This document shows positions 1 through 8,383 of a DNA stretch of 64,000 bases, piece by piece (the first letter of the stretch is position 1; every line of letters starts with the position of its first letter). The position numbers and the translations under genes are program-made. This stretch comes from Limnohabitans sp. 2KL-51 (GTDB taxonomy: Bacteria > Pseudomonadota > Gammaproteobacteria > Burkholderiales > Burkholderiaceae_C): NCBI RefSeq assembly GCF_003063645.1, contig NZ_NESJ01000005.1, forward strand, positions 124,001-188,000. The letters run 5' to 3'. The notes under the pieces are model-generated. The model did no database searches and had not been told where the DNA came from. It saw only the letters and a program-made list of their open reading frames with translations.

Positions 1-1
1 G

Positions 2-640
2 ACCTTTATCGGGTTTGTGCTGGGCTGTTTGTTTGGTTTTGTGGCCGGTTATTTCCAGAACTCTTGGCTGGATAAATTCGCCTCTTTGCTGTCTGTGTTG
101 GGGGTCAGCGTTCCGCACTATTGGTTGGGCATGGTGCTGGTGATTGTTTTTTCTTCGATCCTGATGTGGCTGCCGCCCGGCGGCGCAGGACCGGGTGGCT
201 CCAGCCAGTGGGTTTGGGATTGGGAGCACTTCAAGCACATGCTGTTGCCCGCCATCACCATGAGCGTGATCCCGATGGGCATCATTTCTCGCACGGTGCG
301 CGCCTTGGTGGCCGACATCCTGGCGCAAGAGTTCATCGTGGGTTTGCGCTCCAAGGGCTTGACCAATTTGGGTATTTTTTGGCATGTGGTCAAAAATGCA
401 GCGCCCACGGCGCTGGCGGTGATGGGCTTGCAGTTGGGTTACTTGCTCGGCGGCTCGATCCTGATCGAGACGGTGTTTTCTTGGCCTGGCACGGGCTTCT
501 TGCTCAACTCGGCCATCTTCCAGCGCGACCTGCCTTTGCTGCAAGGCACGATCTTGGTGCTGGCGATGTTTTTTGTGGTGCTCAACCTCATCGTGGATGT
601 GATCCAGACCTTGCTGGACCCTCGCATTGCACGCTCTTGA
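2..640 (+). CDS. Dipeptide/oligopeptide-type ABC transporter permease (DppB-like), 5' truncated by window edge
   Basis: Inner-membrane permease of a peptide/ureide-type ABC importer. The reading frame is open from base 2, so the true start lies outside the window; about 212 C-terminal residues are present. The visible part has several hydrophobic segments and the cytoplasmic EAA-type loop (VRALVADILAQEF followed by RSKG) that docks on the ATPase. The ending with a conserved DPR motif (LLDPRIA) is typical of DppB/OppB proteins. It is followed after 21 bases by a DppC-type partner and by two ATPase genes, so the four form one importer. The substrate is unknown; the amidase, ureidoglycolate lyase and carbamoyl-hydrolase downstream suggest a peptide-like or ureide compound. 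The binding-protein gene is presumably upstream of the window. Confidence 0.9.
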   Translation, partial: TFIGFVLGCLFGFVAGYFQNSWLDKFASLLSVLGVSVPHYWLGMVLVIVFSSILMWLPPGGAGPGGSSQWVWDWEHFKHMLLPAITMSVIPMGIISRTVRALVADILAQEFIVGLRSKGLTNLGIFWHVVKNAAPTALAVMGLQLGYLLGGSILIETVFSWPGTGFLLNSAIFQRDLPLLQGTILVLAMFFVVLNLIVDVIQTLLDPRIARS

Positions 641-661
641 TCTCGACCCCAAGGAATTGAC

Positions 662-1555
662 ATGACTTCATTGAATGCGGCCGCCAGTCCCGTGCTCCCG
701 CTGGTGTACGAGCGCTCCGCTGGTTATTGGGAAACCGTGGGCCGTCGGTTTTTACGTGACAAAGTGGCCGTGGGTGCCGCCCTGGTGGTGCTGTTGTTGA
801 TGGTTCTGGCGGTGTTCGGTCCTTGGCTTGCGCCCATGGACCCTTACCAGTCCGCCATGCTCAAACGCCTCAAACCTATTGGCTTTGAAGGCCACCCTTT
901 GGGCACAGACGAGTTGGGCCGCGACATGCTCACCCGATTGATGGTGGGGGCCAAGTTGTCCTTGTTCATGGGCATCACGCCCGTGGTGTGTGCTTTTTTC
1001 ATCGGCTCCTTGATCGGTATCACCGCCGGTTACACCGGGGGCTGGGTCAACAGCGTGATGATGCGCACCATCGACGTTTTTTACGCCTTTCCTTCGGTCT
1101 TGCTGGCCATCGCCTTGTCGGGCGCTTTGGGGGCAGGCATCACCAATTCCCTCATCTCCTTGACGATTGTGTTCATACCCCCGCTGGCCCGTGTGGCCGA
1201 AAGCGTGACCACGCAGATTCGGGAGCGTGATTTTGTCGAGGCGGCCAGGGCGTCGGGTGCGTCGGCTTTCACCATCGTGCGGGTGCATGTGCTGGGCAAT
1301 GTGCTGGGGCCGATTTTTGTGTACGCCACGAGTTTGATCGCGGTGTCCATGATCCTGGCCTCGGGCCTGAGCTTTTTGGGTCTCGGGGTCAAACCCCCCG
1401 AGCCGGAATGGGGCCTGATGCTCAACACCTTGCGCACCGCCATTTACTCGCAACCTTGGATTGCAGCCTTGCCTGGTGCGATGATTTTCATGACATCGAT
1501 TGCTTTCAACCTCTTGGCCGACGGCTTGCGCTCGGCCATGGAAATCAAACAGTGA
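662..1555 (+). CDS. Dipeptide/oligopeptide-type ABC transporter permease (DppC-like)
   Basis: Second inner-membrane permease of the importer, 297 residues, normal for DppC/OppC. There is an N-terminal cytoplasmic stretch, a first membrane helix at about residues 35-57, the family motif LGTDELGRDMLTRL at about 80-93, and the EAA loop (RERDFVEAARASGA) at about 187-200. The start ATG is preceded by AAGGA at a suitable distance. It is in the same operon as the upstream permease, and the downstream ATPase begins 8 bases after its stop. Family assignment is firm; substrate is inferred only from neighbours. Confidence 0.92.
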   Translation: MTSLNAAASPVLPLVYERSAGYWETVGRRFLRDKVAVGAALVVLLLMVLAVFGPWLAPMDPYQSAMLKRLKPIGFEGHPLGTDELGRDMLTRLMVGAKLSLFMGITPVVCAFFIGSLIGITAGYTGGWVNSVMMRTIDVFYAFPSVLLAIALSGALGAGITNSLISLTIVFIPPLARVAESVTTQIRERDFVEAARASGASAFTIVRVHVLGNVLGPIFVYATSLIAVSMILASGLSFLGLGVKPPEPEWGLMLNTLRTAIYSQPWIAALPGAMIFMTSIAFNLLADGLRSAMEIKQ

Positions 1556-1562
1556 GGCCCGC

Positions 1563-2624
1563 ATGACTTTGGCCAATGATGAGGTGGGCGGATCAACCCA
1601 GCCGATGCTCTCGGTGCGCGGCTTGGTCAAGCACTTTCCACTCAAGAAAGACTTGTTGGGTCGCAGCGCAGGGGTGGTTCGCGCTGTGGACGGGGTGAGC
1701 TTTGACGTGTTCAAGGGCGAGACCTTGGGGGTGGTGGGCGAGTCCGGTTGCGGCAAGTCGACCACGGCGCGCTTGCTCATGCAACTGATCAGCCACGACC
1801 AGGGCGAGTTGGTGTTCGATGGCCAGACGGTGGGCAGCAAGTCGCTGCCCCTGAAGGACTATCGCCGCCAGGCCCAAATGGTGTTTCAAGACAGCTATGC
1901 GTCCTTGAATCCGCGCCTGACCATGGAAGACTCGATCGCATTTGCCCCCATGGTGCATGGACTGCCTGAGCGCGAGGCGATTGAGCGTGCGCGTGACTTG
2001 CTCGAACGGGTGGGGCTGGCGCCGCAGCGCTTTGCCGAGCGTTACCCCCATGAGTTGTCGGGCGGGCAAAGGCAGCGCGTCAACATCGCCAGGGCTTTGG
2101 CCTTGCAGTCGCGTCTGATCATCTTGGACGAGGCGGTTTCTGCCCTGGACAAGTCGGTCGAAGCCCAGGTGTTGAACCTCTTGCTCGACCTGAAAGAGGC
2201 GTTTGGCCTGACCTACATTTTCATCAGCCACGACCTGAATGTGGTGCGCTACATGAGCGACAGGGTGATGGTGATGTATCTTGGCCAAGTGGTGGAAGTG
2301 GGGGACAGTGAAACCCTGTTCAAGCATGCCGCACACCCCTACACACAAGCCTTGTTGTCGTCTATTCCGACCCTGGACCCGGATCGGCGCACCGAAACCC
2401 CGCCTTTGGCCGGTGACCCCCCCAACCCGATCAACCCGCCCAGCGGCTGTCGTTTCCACACCCGTTGTGTGCACGCCCAAGCCATTTGCAGCGAAAAGAT
2501 GCCGGTGTTGGCCCAAGCCCAACACGGCCAACAAGTGGCTTGCTGGATGCATGTGGCGGGTGCAGCTCACACCGGGGCACCCGATGCGCAGGGCATGTTC
2601 AAACCTTTGGAGGTCGTGGCATGA
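1563..2624 (+). CDS. Peptide-type ABC transporter ATP-binding protein (DppF/OppF-like)
   Basis: Cytoplasmic ATPase of the importer, 353 residues. Visible motifs are Walker A GESGCGKST (about 59-67), ABC signature LSGGQRQRV (about 165-173), Walker B LIILDEAVSALD (about 185-196) and a C-terminal cysteine-containing oligopeptide-transporter extension (GCRFHTRCVHAQAIC). I place the start at 1563 rather than at an in-frame ATG at 1500, because 1500 lies deep inside the preceding permease gene and the protein starting at 1563 has the family length. The stop overlaps the next ATPase start in an ATGA, indicating translational coupling. Confidence 0.93.
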   Translation: MTLANDEVGGSTQPMLSVRGLVKHFPLKKDLLGRSAGVVRAVDGVSFDVFKGETLGVVGESGCGKSTTARLLMQLISHDQGELVFDGQTVGSKSLPLKDYRRQAQMVFQDSYASLNPRLTMEDSIAFAPMVHGLPEREAIERARDLLERVGLAPQRFAERYPHELSGGQRQRVNIARALALQSRLIILDEAVSALDKSVEAQVLNLLLDLKEAFGLTYIFISHDLNVVRYMSDRVMVMYLGQVVEVGDSETLFKHAAHPYTQALLSSIPTLDPDRRTETPPLAGDPPNPINPPSGCRFHTRCVHAQAICSEKMPVLAQAQHGQQVACWMHVAGAAHTGAPDAQGMFKPLEVVA

Positions 2625-3631
2625 AACCGGACACCTCGACACCCGCATTTGTGGACATCCGCCAGTTGCATGTCACCTTCACCGGCGGCAAAAAACCCGT
2701 GCAGGCAGTCTCGGGCGTGGACTTGCGCGTGCAACGCGGTGAAGTGGTCGCCCTGATTGGCGAGTCAGGCTCTGGCAAAAGCGTCACCTTGCGCACTATT
2801 TTGCGTCTGCATGCTGAAAAGAAGACCCAAATCACAGGGCAAATTCGGGTGGGTGATCAGGACGTGCTCACGCTGTCGCAGGACCAGCTCAGCCGATTTC
2901 GTGGACGCGTGGCGTCCATGATTTTTCAGGAGCCCTTGCTGGCGCTCGACCCTGTTTACAGTTTGGGGCAGCAAATTATCGAGACCATTCGCCGTCATGA
3001 AAATGTGAGCGAGACCGCGGCCAGGCAGCGCGCCTTGGCCTTGTTTGAGCGGGTGCGCATTCCCAGCCCAGAGCGTCGTTTGCACGCCTATCCACACGAA
3101 ATGTCGGGTGGCATGCGCCAGCGCGCCATGATTGCCCTGGCCCTGGCCTGCCAACCCCAACTGCTGCTGGCCGATGAGCCCACCACCGCGCTGGATGCCA
3201 CAGTGCAAATCCAAATCTTGCTGTTGTTGCGCGAGTTGCAAAAAGAAATGGGCTTGTCGGTGATTTTTGTCACCCACGACATCGGTGCAGCGGTGGAGGT
3301 GGCCGATCGCATTGCCGTGATGTATGCCGGCCGCATTGTGGAGGAGGGGCCTGCCCGAACACTGATTCGTGAACCCCGTCACCCCTACACCCGTGCTTTG
3401 CTGCAAAGCCGCGCCGACGGCGCTTTGGCCAAAGGCCAGCGCCTGGAAACCATTGCCGGCGCACCGCCCGACTTGACGAATTTGCCACAGGGCTGCGCCT
3501 TTGCCAGTCGTTGCAAGATGGCGGTGCCTGAATGCAGTGCGACACGCCCGGAAGTCACCTGGCTGGCCGAAGGCCACAGTGTTCGTTGTCTGCTGGCCCA
3601 GTCTCAGCCCAATTCTCAGCAAGTGGCCTGA
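2621..3631 (+). CDS. Peptide-type ABC transporter ATP-binding protein (DppD/OppD-like)
   Basis: Second ATPase subunit, 336 residues. Walker A GESGSGKSV is at about 47-55, the signature MSGGMRQRA at about 163-171 and Walker B LLLADEPTTALDATVQ near 187; the C-terminal oligo/dipeptide domain has the expected cysteines (GCAFASRCKMAVPEC). A longer in-frame ORF begins at 2465, but the ATG at 2621 sits in a 4-base overlap with the upstream ATPase, and the protein from there matches the family start. With DppB, DppC and DppF it completes a two-permease, two-ATPase importer. Substrate not determinable from sequence. Confidence 0.93.
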   Translation: MKPDTSTPAFVDIRQLHVTFTGGKKPVQAVSGVDLRVQRGEVVALIGESGSGKSVTLRTILRLHAEKKTQITGQIRVGDQDVLTLSQDQLSRFRGRVASMIFQEPLLALDPVYSLGQQIIETIRRHENVSETAARQRALALFERVRIPSPERRLHAYPHEMSGGMRQRAMIALALACQPQLLLADEPTTALDATVQIQILLLLRELQKEMGLSVIFVTHDIGAAVEVADRIAVMYAGRIVEEGPARTLIREPRHPYTRALLQSRADGALAKGQRLETIAGAPPDLTNLPQGCAFASRCKMAVPECSATRPEVTWLAEGHSVRCLLAQSQPNSQQVA

Positions 3632-3669
3632 TCATTGGGCCTGATCATTTTTTTAAACGTGAGGTGAAC

Positions 3670-4872
3670 ATGAGTCGACACACCGATGCCCTGTGGGACA
3701 ACGCCCAAGCCTTCATGCCCTACCCATCGAGCCCGGTGGCCCATGCCGCCACGGGTCCTTTGTCGGGACTGAGCTTCGCGGCCAAAGACATCTACCACGT
3801 CAAGGGCTATCCCACGAGTGGCGGTCAACCCATGCTGATGGCCCTGTGGGGCGTTCAGGACCGAACGGCCCCGGTGGTGCAAAGCTTGCTCGACGCCGGT
3901 GCGCGCTTTGTCGGTAAAACGGTCACCGACGAATTGGCGTTCTCCATGAACGGTCAGAACGCCCATTACGGTGCGCCCATCAATGGCGCGGTGGCCGAAC
4001 GCATCAGCGGCGGGTCTTCGTCGGGCTCGGCGTCTGCTGTGTCCAACCGCTTGTGCGACTTTGCTTTGGGCTCAGACACAGGCGGCTCGGTACGTGCCCC
4101 CGCCAACCATTGCGGTTTGGTGGGCATGCGGCCCAGCCAGGGACGCATCAGTTTGCAAGACACCATGGCCTTGTCGCCCAGCCTGGACACCTGTGGCTGG
4201 TTCGCCCGTGATGTGCCCACCTTTGCCCGTGTGGCAGATGTTTTGTTGGGTCAGGATGCGCAGCCCTTGCCCGATCACATCCGCTTGTTGGCCCCGACTG
4301 ACATGTGGGCGCTGGCCACACCCGGTGCCCTCAAAGCTCTCAAGCCGGTGCGTCAAAAAATAGAGCAGTGTTTGGGCAAGGCCAAAACGGTTCGTGTCAT
4401 GAACGATGACATGGACACCATGTACTGGCATTTCCGCGCCATTCAGGGGCGCGAGGCCTGGGATGTGCATGGGGGTTTTCTTCAGCGCTTTCGTCCTGTG
4501 CTGGGCGCTGCGGTGGCCCAGCGCTTTGACTGGTCGTCCAAAGTCACGGACGATCAAGTGGCCAAGGCGCGGGCTTTTCGCGAAGTCTGGCGCGCCCACA
4601 TGCAAGACATCTTGGGCACGGACGGCGTGCTCTTGATGCCCACCATGCCCGATGTGGCCCCTTTGATTCGTCAGACCGATGCCGAGCTGGAGGTCTACCG
4701 CAACCGGGCCACCAGTTTGCTGTGTGTGGCGGGCATGGCGGGCTTGCCGCAGGTGAGCTTGCCATTGGCCAGTCACCAGGGCGCACCCTTGGGCATCTCT
4801 TTGGTGGGCCCAGAGGGCTCAGACCGCAGCCTGGTCAAACTGGCAGAACACATCCACCGCGCGTGGTCCTGA
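3670..4872 (+). CDS. Amidase signature (AS) family amidase
   Basis: Hydrolase of the GatA/fatty-acid-amide-hydrolase superfamily that cleaves C-N amide bonds, 400 residues. The Ser-cisSer-Lys triad can be placed: Lys at about 39 (SFAAKD), cis-Ser in the GGSSSGS motif at about 114-120, nucleophile Ser at about 140 in GSDTGGSVR. The start at 3670 is preceded by GTGAGGTGA; the 5' extension of the open frame overlaps the upstream ATPase and is not used. It lies 38 bases after the importer genes, so it probably acts on the imported compound. The sequence does not decide the substrate; GatA itself is unlikely because gatB/gatC are absent. Confidence 0.9.
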   Translation: MSRHTDALWDNAQAFMPYPSSPVAHAATGPLSGLSFAAKDIYHVKGYPTSGGQPMLMALWGVQDRTAPVVQSLLDAGARFVGKTVTDELAFSMNGQNAHYGAPINGAVAERISGGSSSGSASAVSNRLCDFALGSDTGGSVRAPANHCGLVGMRPSQGRISLQDTMALSPSLDTCGWFARDVPTFARVADVLLGQDAQPLPDHIRLLAPTDMWALATPGALKALKPVRQKIEQCLGKAKTVRVMNDDMDTMYWHFRAIQGREAWDVHGGFLQRFRPVLGAAVAQRFDWSSKVTDDQVAKARAFREVWRAHMQDILGTDGVLLMPTMPDVAPLIRQTDAELEVYRNRATSLLCVAGMAGLPQVSLPLASHQGAPLGISLVGPEGSDRSLVKLAEHIHRAWS

Positions 4873-4902
4873 ACGCCGCAGGAACACCCCATGTACGCGG
4901 CG

Positions 4903-5412
4903 TCAAAGAGGACTCAGGCGCACGCTCAAAGGCAGTGAATGAATCTCGCAATCTACGCTCAAGCCCCGGCGCTCGATCACCAAAAAAGCACCGTTGTCCA
5001 TGGCCATCAAGGGGTGGTGCCAGGTGCCTTTGTTCAGCGTGAAGCCTTGCTGGCCCGTGACCTCAAAACACACCAGCGTGCGCAGGTCGGGTTGGTCTTG
5101 GCCCAAGGCCACCAGCAAACGGCAGCGCGCCCCGGTCAAGGGCACAAAGGTCTGACTGCCCCATTGGTGGCGCTCCAGCATGTGGCAAGGACCCTCGGGG
5201 TTCTGTGCCAGCGCATGAAACACCGCCAACACCGCCTGGCCCTGATCGCCCGCCAAGTCCAGGCCCGCTGGCAAATCCAGCCGTCCGCTGGTGCCTTGGT
5301 TGATAGTTTGGTGGGCTGGTGCAAACAAATTCAACACCTCGCCATAGGGCGAAAAAGCGTGTGCGGTCAGGGGCTGACAAGCCAGGGTGCCCAAAGGATG
5401 TTCGGTGTTCAT
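4903..5412 (-). CDS. Ureidoglycolate lyase (AllA family)
   Basis: Predicted enzyme converting ureidoglycolate to glyoxylate and urea in allantoin (purine) breakdown. The ~169-residue product matches the AllA length and carries its recognisable core: LERHQWGSQTFVPL, LVALGQDQPDL and the metal-site-like TWHHPL. An in-frame upstream extension to 5481 exists, but the ATG at 5412 (protein starting MNTEHPLG) gives family length. It faces the amidase gene convergently and is divergent from the GntR regulator gene, which fits a regulator controlling both directions. The lack of other all genes here means the true ureide could differ from classical allantoin. Confidence 0.85.
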   Translation of the reverse strand: MNTEHPLGTLACQPLTAHAFSPYGEVLNLFAPAHQTINQGTSGRLDLPAGLDLAGDQGQAVLAVFHALAQNPEGPCHMLERHQWGSQTFVPLTGARCRLLVALGQDQPDLRTLVCFEVTGQQGFTLNKGTWHHPLMAMDNGAFLVIERRGLSVDCEIHSLPLSVRLSPL

Positions 5413-5566
5413 GGAATGACTCGGGTGCATGGGGTCCATCATGACAGATGAACATCGCCGGGGCGTGTCCCAGCCGCTCAAAGCCAGCTTCGATCTGCCC
5501 GTTCAAACGCCTGTTTCGGTGCTGACTGTGGCTGACGGTTCAAACTTGCCGCAGGAGGCGGGTGCA

Positions 5567-6250
5567 GTGGTGCATGTCACTGGAGCCGACCGGGTATACG
5601 AGGCGATTTATCAGGCAGTTCTGGAGCGCCGACTGTCCCCCGGAGAGCGCTTGCGCGAGCAAGAGCTGGCCGAGCAGTTCAATGTCTCCCGCACTTTGGT
5701 GCGCCAAGCCTTGCAGCGTCTGGCGCAAGAGCAGGTGATCGAATTGCTGCACAACCGAGGGGCGCGTGTCCCCATTCCCAGTTTGGAAGATGCGGGCAGT
5801 GTTTTTGATGCCCGCAGGGTGGTGGAGTGCGAAGTGGCCAAACAACTTGCCGGGCGACTGAGCGCCGAGCAATTGCAGACCTTGCAAGATTTGGCTGACG
5901 CTGAAACCGAGGCCGATCGCATCGGTGAGCATGCCCTGGCCATTCGCCTTTCGGGTGAATTTCACCAAGCCATGGCTGACATGCATGGCAACCCGGTCAT
6001 GGCCCGTTGGCTCAATGGCTTGTTACCCACCACGTCCTTGCTCATGTCGCGCTTCAAACGCCAAGGGGGGCAAGTGTGTGTGGCCCACCGCCATGTCGAT
6101 TTGATAAGCGCCTTGCAAAAAAGTCCTGCAGCGGCCGGCGCAGAAATGCGCAAACACCTCAACGAATTGGAGCAGTCTTTGACGGCACCCACAACCCCTC
6201 GCAGGCAATTGCGCGATGTCTTTCAAGCCTACCGGGACAGCCCCGAATGA
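5567..6250 (+). CDS. GntR-family transcriptional regulator, FCD domain
   Basis: DNA-binding regulator with an N-terminal winged helix (YEAIYQAVLERRLSPGERL, then the helix-turn-helix VSRTLVRQALQRL) and a C-terminal helical FCD ligand domain. The frame is open from ATGs at 5429 and 5441, but those leave under 30 bases to the divergent ureidoglycolate lyase gene. A perfect AGGAGG at 5553-5558 sits 8 bases before a GTG at 5567, which gives a 227-residue protein of normal FCD length and a roughly 150-base divergent promoter region. The start is therefore uncertain but 5567 is favoured. It most likely senses a ureide or amino-acid intermediate and controls the flanking genes. Confidence 0.88.
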   Translation: MVHVTGADRVYEAIYQAVLERRLSPGERLREQELAEQFNVSRTLVRQALQRLAQEQVIELLHNRGARVPIPSLEDAGSVFDARRVVECEVAKQLAGRLSAEQLQTLQDLADAETEADRIGEHALAIRLSGEFHQAMADMHGNPVMARWLNGLLPTTSLLMSRFKRQGGQVCVAHRHVDLISALQKSPAAAGAEMRKHLNELEQSLTAPTTPRRQLRDVFQAYRDSPE

Positions 6251-6270
6251 ACACCTTTGGAGATCACCCG

Positions 6271-7536
6271 ATGAACTTGAGTCTCGACAACTTGTCTTCC
6301 TTGCGCATTGACGCCAACCGTTTGTGGCAATCGCTGATGACCTTGGCCCAAATCGGTGGCACCGAAAAAGGCGGCGTGTGTCGCCTGGCCTTGACCGATC
6401 TGGACCGACAGGGCCGTGGCCTGGTCACGTCTTGGGCGCGCGAAGCGGGCATGACGGTCACGGTCGATCAAATCGGCAACGTCTTCATGCGCAGGGCCGG
6501 GCGACAGCCCAATTTGCCACCCATCATGACCGGCAGCCACATCGACACCCAGCCCACAGGGGGCAAATTTGACGGCAACTACGGTGTGTTGGCAGGGCTG
6601 GAGGTGGTGCGTTGCCTGAACGACCACGGCATCGAAACCGAGGCCCCCATCGAGGTGGCCTTTTGGACCAATGAAGAAGGCTCGCGTTTTGTTCCGGTGA
6701 TGATGGGCTCGGGCGTTTTTGCGGGTGCGTTTTCGCTGGAGCACGCCTACAAAGCCCAAGACCAAGAGGGTAAAACCGTGCTCGAGGAGTTACAGCGGAT
6801 TGGCTATGTCGGCACCGAAGTGCCCGGCCAGCACCCCATTGGGGCGTACTTCGAGACGCACATCGAACAAGGCCCAGTACTCGAAGACGCAGATGTGACG
6901 ATTGGCGTGGTCAGTGGTTCTTTGGGCATTCGATGGTTTGACTGTATCGTCACAGGCATGGAGGCCCATGCGGGCCCCACCCCCATGGCCCTGCGCCAAG
7001 ATGCCCTGCAAGTGGCCACGCACCTGATGCAAGCCGTGGTGAGCATCGCCCACCAACACGCCCCGCATGCCCGTGGCACGGTGGGCATGGTGCATGTGCA
7101 CCCCAACAGCCGCAACGTGATTCCGGGGCGGGTCAAGTTCAGCATCGACCTGCGCAACAACACCGACGCCGGGGTGGAGGCGATGGCCGATAAGATCAAA
7201 GCCCTGGCTCAAAGTTTGCAGGGCAGCACAGGCCTGCGCATAGATCTGACCCTGGTGTCGAGTTTCCCGGCGCAACCCTTCCATCCGGAGTGTGTGGAGG
7301 CGGTGTCTGCCGCCGCTGCCCACTTGGGCTACAGCCAAATGCCGGTGGTCTCGGGTGCTGGGCACGATGCCATCTACACCGCCCGTCTGGCCCCGAGCGG
7401 CATGATTTTCATACCTTGCAAAGACGGCATCAGCCACAACGAAATCGAAGACGCCAAGCCCGAGCACATCGAAGCGGGCTGCAACGTGTTGCTGCACGCC
7501 ATGCTCGGCAGAGCGAAAGTGGCGCAGATCCGTTGA
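6271..7536 (+). CDS. M20-family Zn hydrolase: N-carbamoyl-L-amino-acid hydrolase / beta-ureidopropionase / allantoate amidohydrolase type
   Basis: Cytosolic metal-dependent amidohydrolase of the HyuC/AmaB/AllC group, 421 residues. The family metal-site motifs are intact: TGSHIDTQPTGGKFDG (near 89), the catalytic FWTNEEGSRF, IEQGPVLE, the dimer-domain motif GMEAHAGPTPM and the C-terminal GAGHDA plus DGISHNEIE. It cleaves a carbamoyl or ureido group from its substrate. A start at 6247 overlaps the regulator stop; the ATG at 6271 has GGAG 8 bases upstream and is preferred. Sequence cannot separate N-carbamoyl-amino acid from allantoate as substrate; the nearby ureidoglycolate lyase favours a ureide pathway. 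Confidence 0.9.
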   Translation: MNLSLDNLSSLRIDANRLWQSLMTLAQIGGTEKGGVCRLALTDLDRQGRGLVTSWAREAGMTVTVDQIGNVFMRRAGRQPNLPPIMTGSHIDTQPTGGKFDGNYGVLAGLEVVRCLNDHGIETEAPIEVAFWTNEEGSRFVPVMMGSGVFAGAFSLEHAYKAQDQEGKTVLEELQRIGYVGTEVPGQHPIGAYFETHIEQGPVLEDADVTIGVVSGSLGIRWFDCIVTGMEAHAGPTPMALRQDALQVATHLMQAVVSIAHQHAPHARGTVGMVHVHPNSRNVIPGRVKFSIDLRNNTDAGVEAMADKIKALAQSLQGSTGLRIDLTLVSSFPAQPFHPECVEAVSAAAAHLGYSQMPVVSGAGHDAIYTARLAPSGMIFIPCKDGISHNEIEDAKPEHIEAGCNVLLHAMLGRAKVAQIR

Positions 7537-7690
7537 GAAAGTGCTGTCGCTGAGTAGGCCGTTAGAAAGGGTTGCTTTAGAGCCATCGGCCGCCAAAGCC
7601 CACTGATGCCTGGTGGCGCTTGTGAGAGCCCCGATGGTTGCTGAAAGTTGCATGAGGTAAGCTTTACCAAGTCCTTCTTCAGGAGACACC

Positions 7691-8383
7691 ATGAGCGACG
7701 CATCGGCTTTCGGCTTCGGCCAATTCGTACCAGGTTTTGACTTCTTGCAAAACCTGTCCAAAACCGCATCGCAAGCCCAGCCATCTGCTGCTGCAGGCAT
7801 GCCTGGCATGGCCAGCTGGGTAGCGCCCACGCTCAGCATCGAAGACATTGACAAGCGCATCCAAGAGCTCAAGTCGGTGCTGTTCTGGCTGGAGCAAAAC
7901 ACCACAGCGCTCAAGGCCACGATTCAGGCGATGGAGGTGCAAAAAATGACCTTGACCACGTTGCAAAGCATGAACGTGAACATGGCGGATCTGGCCAAAG
8001 CCTTCACCGTCAAAGCACCAGCTACTGAGCCGCAGGCCGCTGCGCCAACACCCTTTGCACCAAAAGCCGCACCTGTGCCAGAACCTGTTCAGCCAGAACC
8101 CGCACAGTCAGAACCCCCATCTTCTGGCGCAACTTCGGCCAAGCCCGCCGTGGACCCCATGCAGTGGTGGGGCGCATTGACCCAACAGTTTCAAACCATT
8201 GCCGCCGCCGCTGTCAAAGATGTGGCTGCCGAAGCCATGAAGACGGGCATGACGGCCAAGGGTGCCAGCACGGCAGCAGGCCGCCAAAAATCCCCAGTAA
8301 GCAAAAAATCCACCACTGTCAAAACCAAACCGCCCGCAAAATCCGCCCCCCGAAAGGCGGTCTCTCGGCGCAAAACGCCATGA
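7691..8383 (+). CDS. phaM: PhaM-like polyhydroxyalkanoate granule regulatory protein
   Basis: Matches the PhaM family, which in Ralstonia eutropha links PHA granules to the nucleoid and activates the PHA synthase. Visible hallmarks are the conserved core APTLSIEDIDKRIQELKSV followed by FWLEQN (about 40-65), a heptad-rich helix, a Pro/Ala-rich linker (about 105-155) and a basic C-terminal tail rich in Lys/Ser/Pro/Arg that resembles histone-type DNA binders. 230 residues. AGGAG precedes the ATG. Its stop overlaps the downstream FIST gene by 4 bases. No phaC or phaA is in the window. Family recognition is good; the DNA-binding role of the tail is by analogy. Confidence 0.82.
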   Translation: MSDASAFGFGQFVPGFDFLQNLSKTASQAQPSAAAGMPGMASWVAPTLSIEDIDKRIQELKSVLFWLEQNTTALKATIQAMEVQKMTLTTLQSMNVNMADLAKAFTVKAPATEPQAAAPTPFAPKAAPVPEPVQPEPAQSEPPSSGATSAKPAVDPMQWWGALTQQFQTIAAAAVKDVAAEAMKTGMTAKGASTAAGRQKSPVSKKSTTVKTKPPAKSAPRKAVSRRKTP

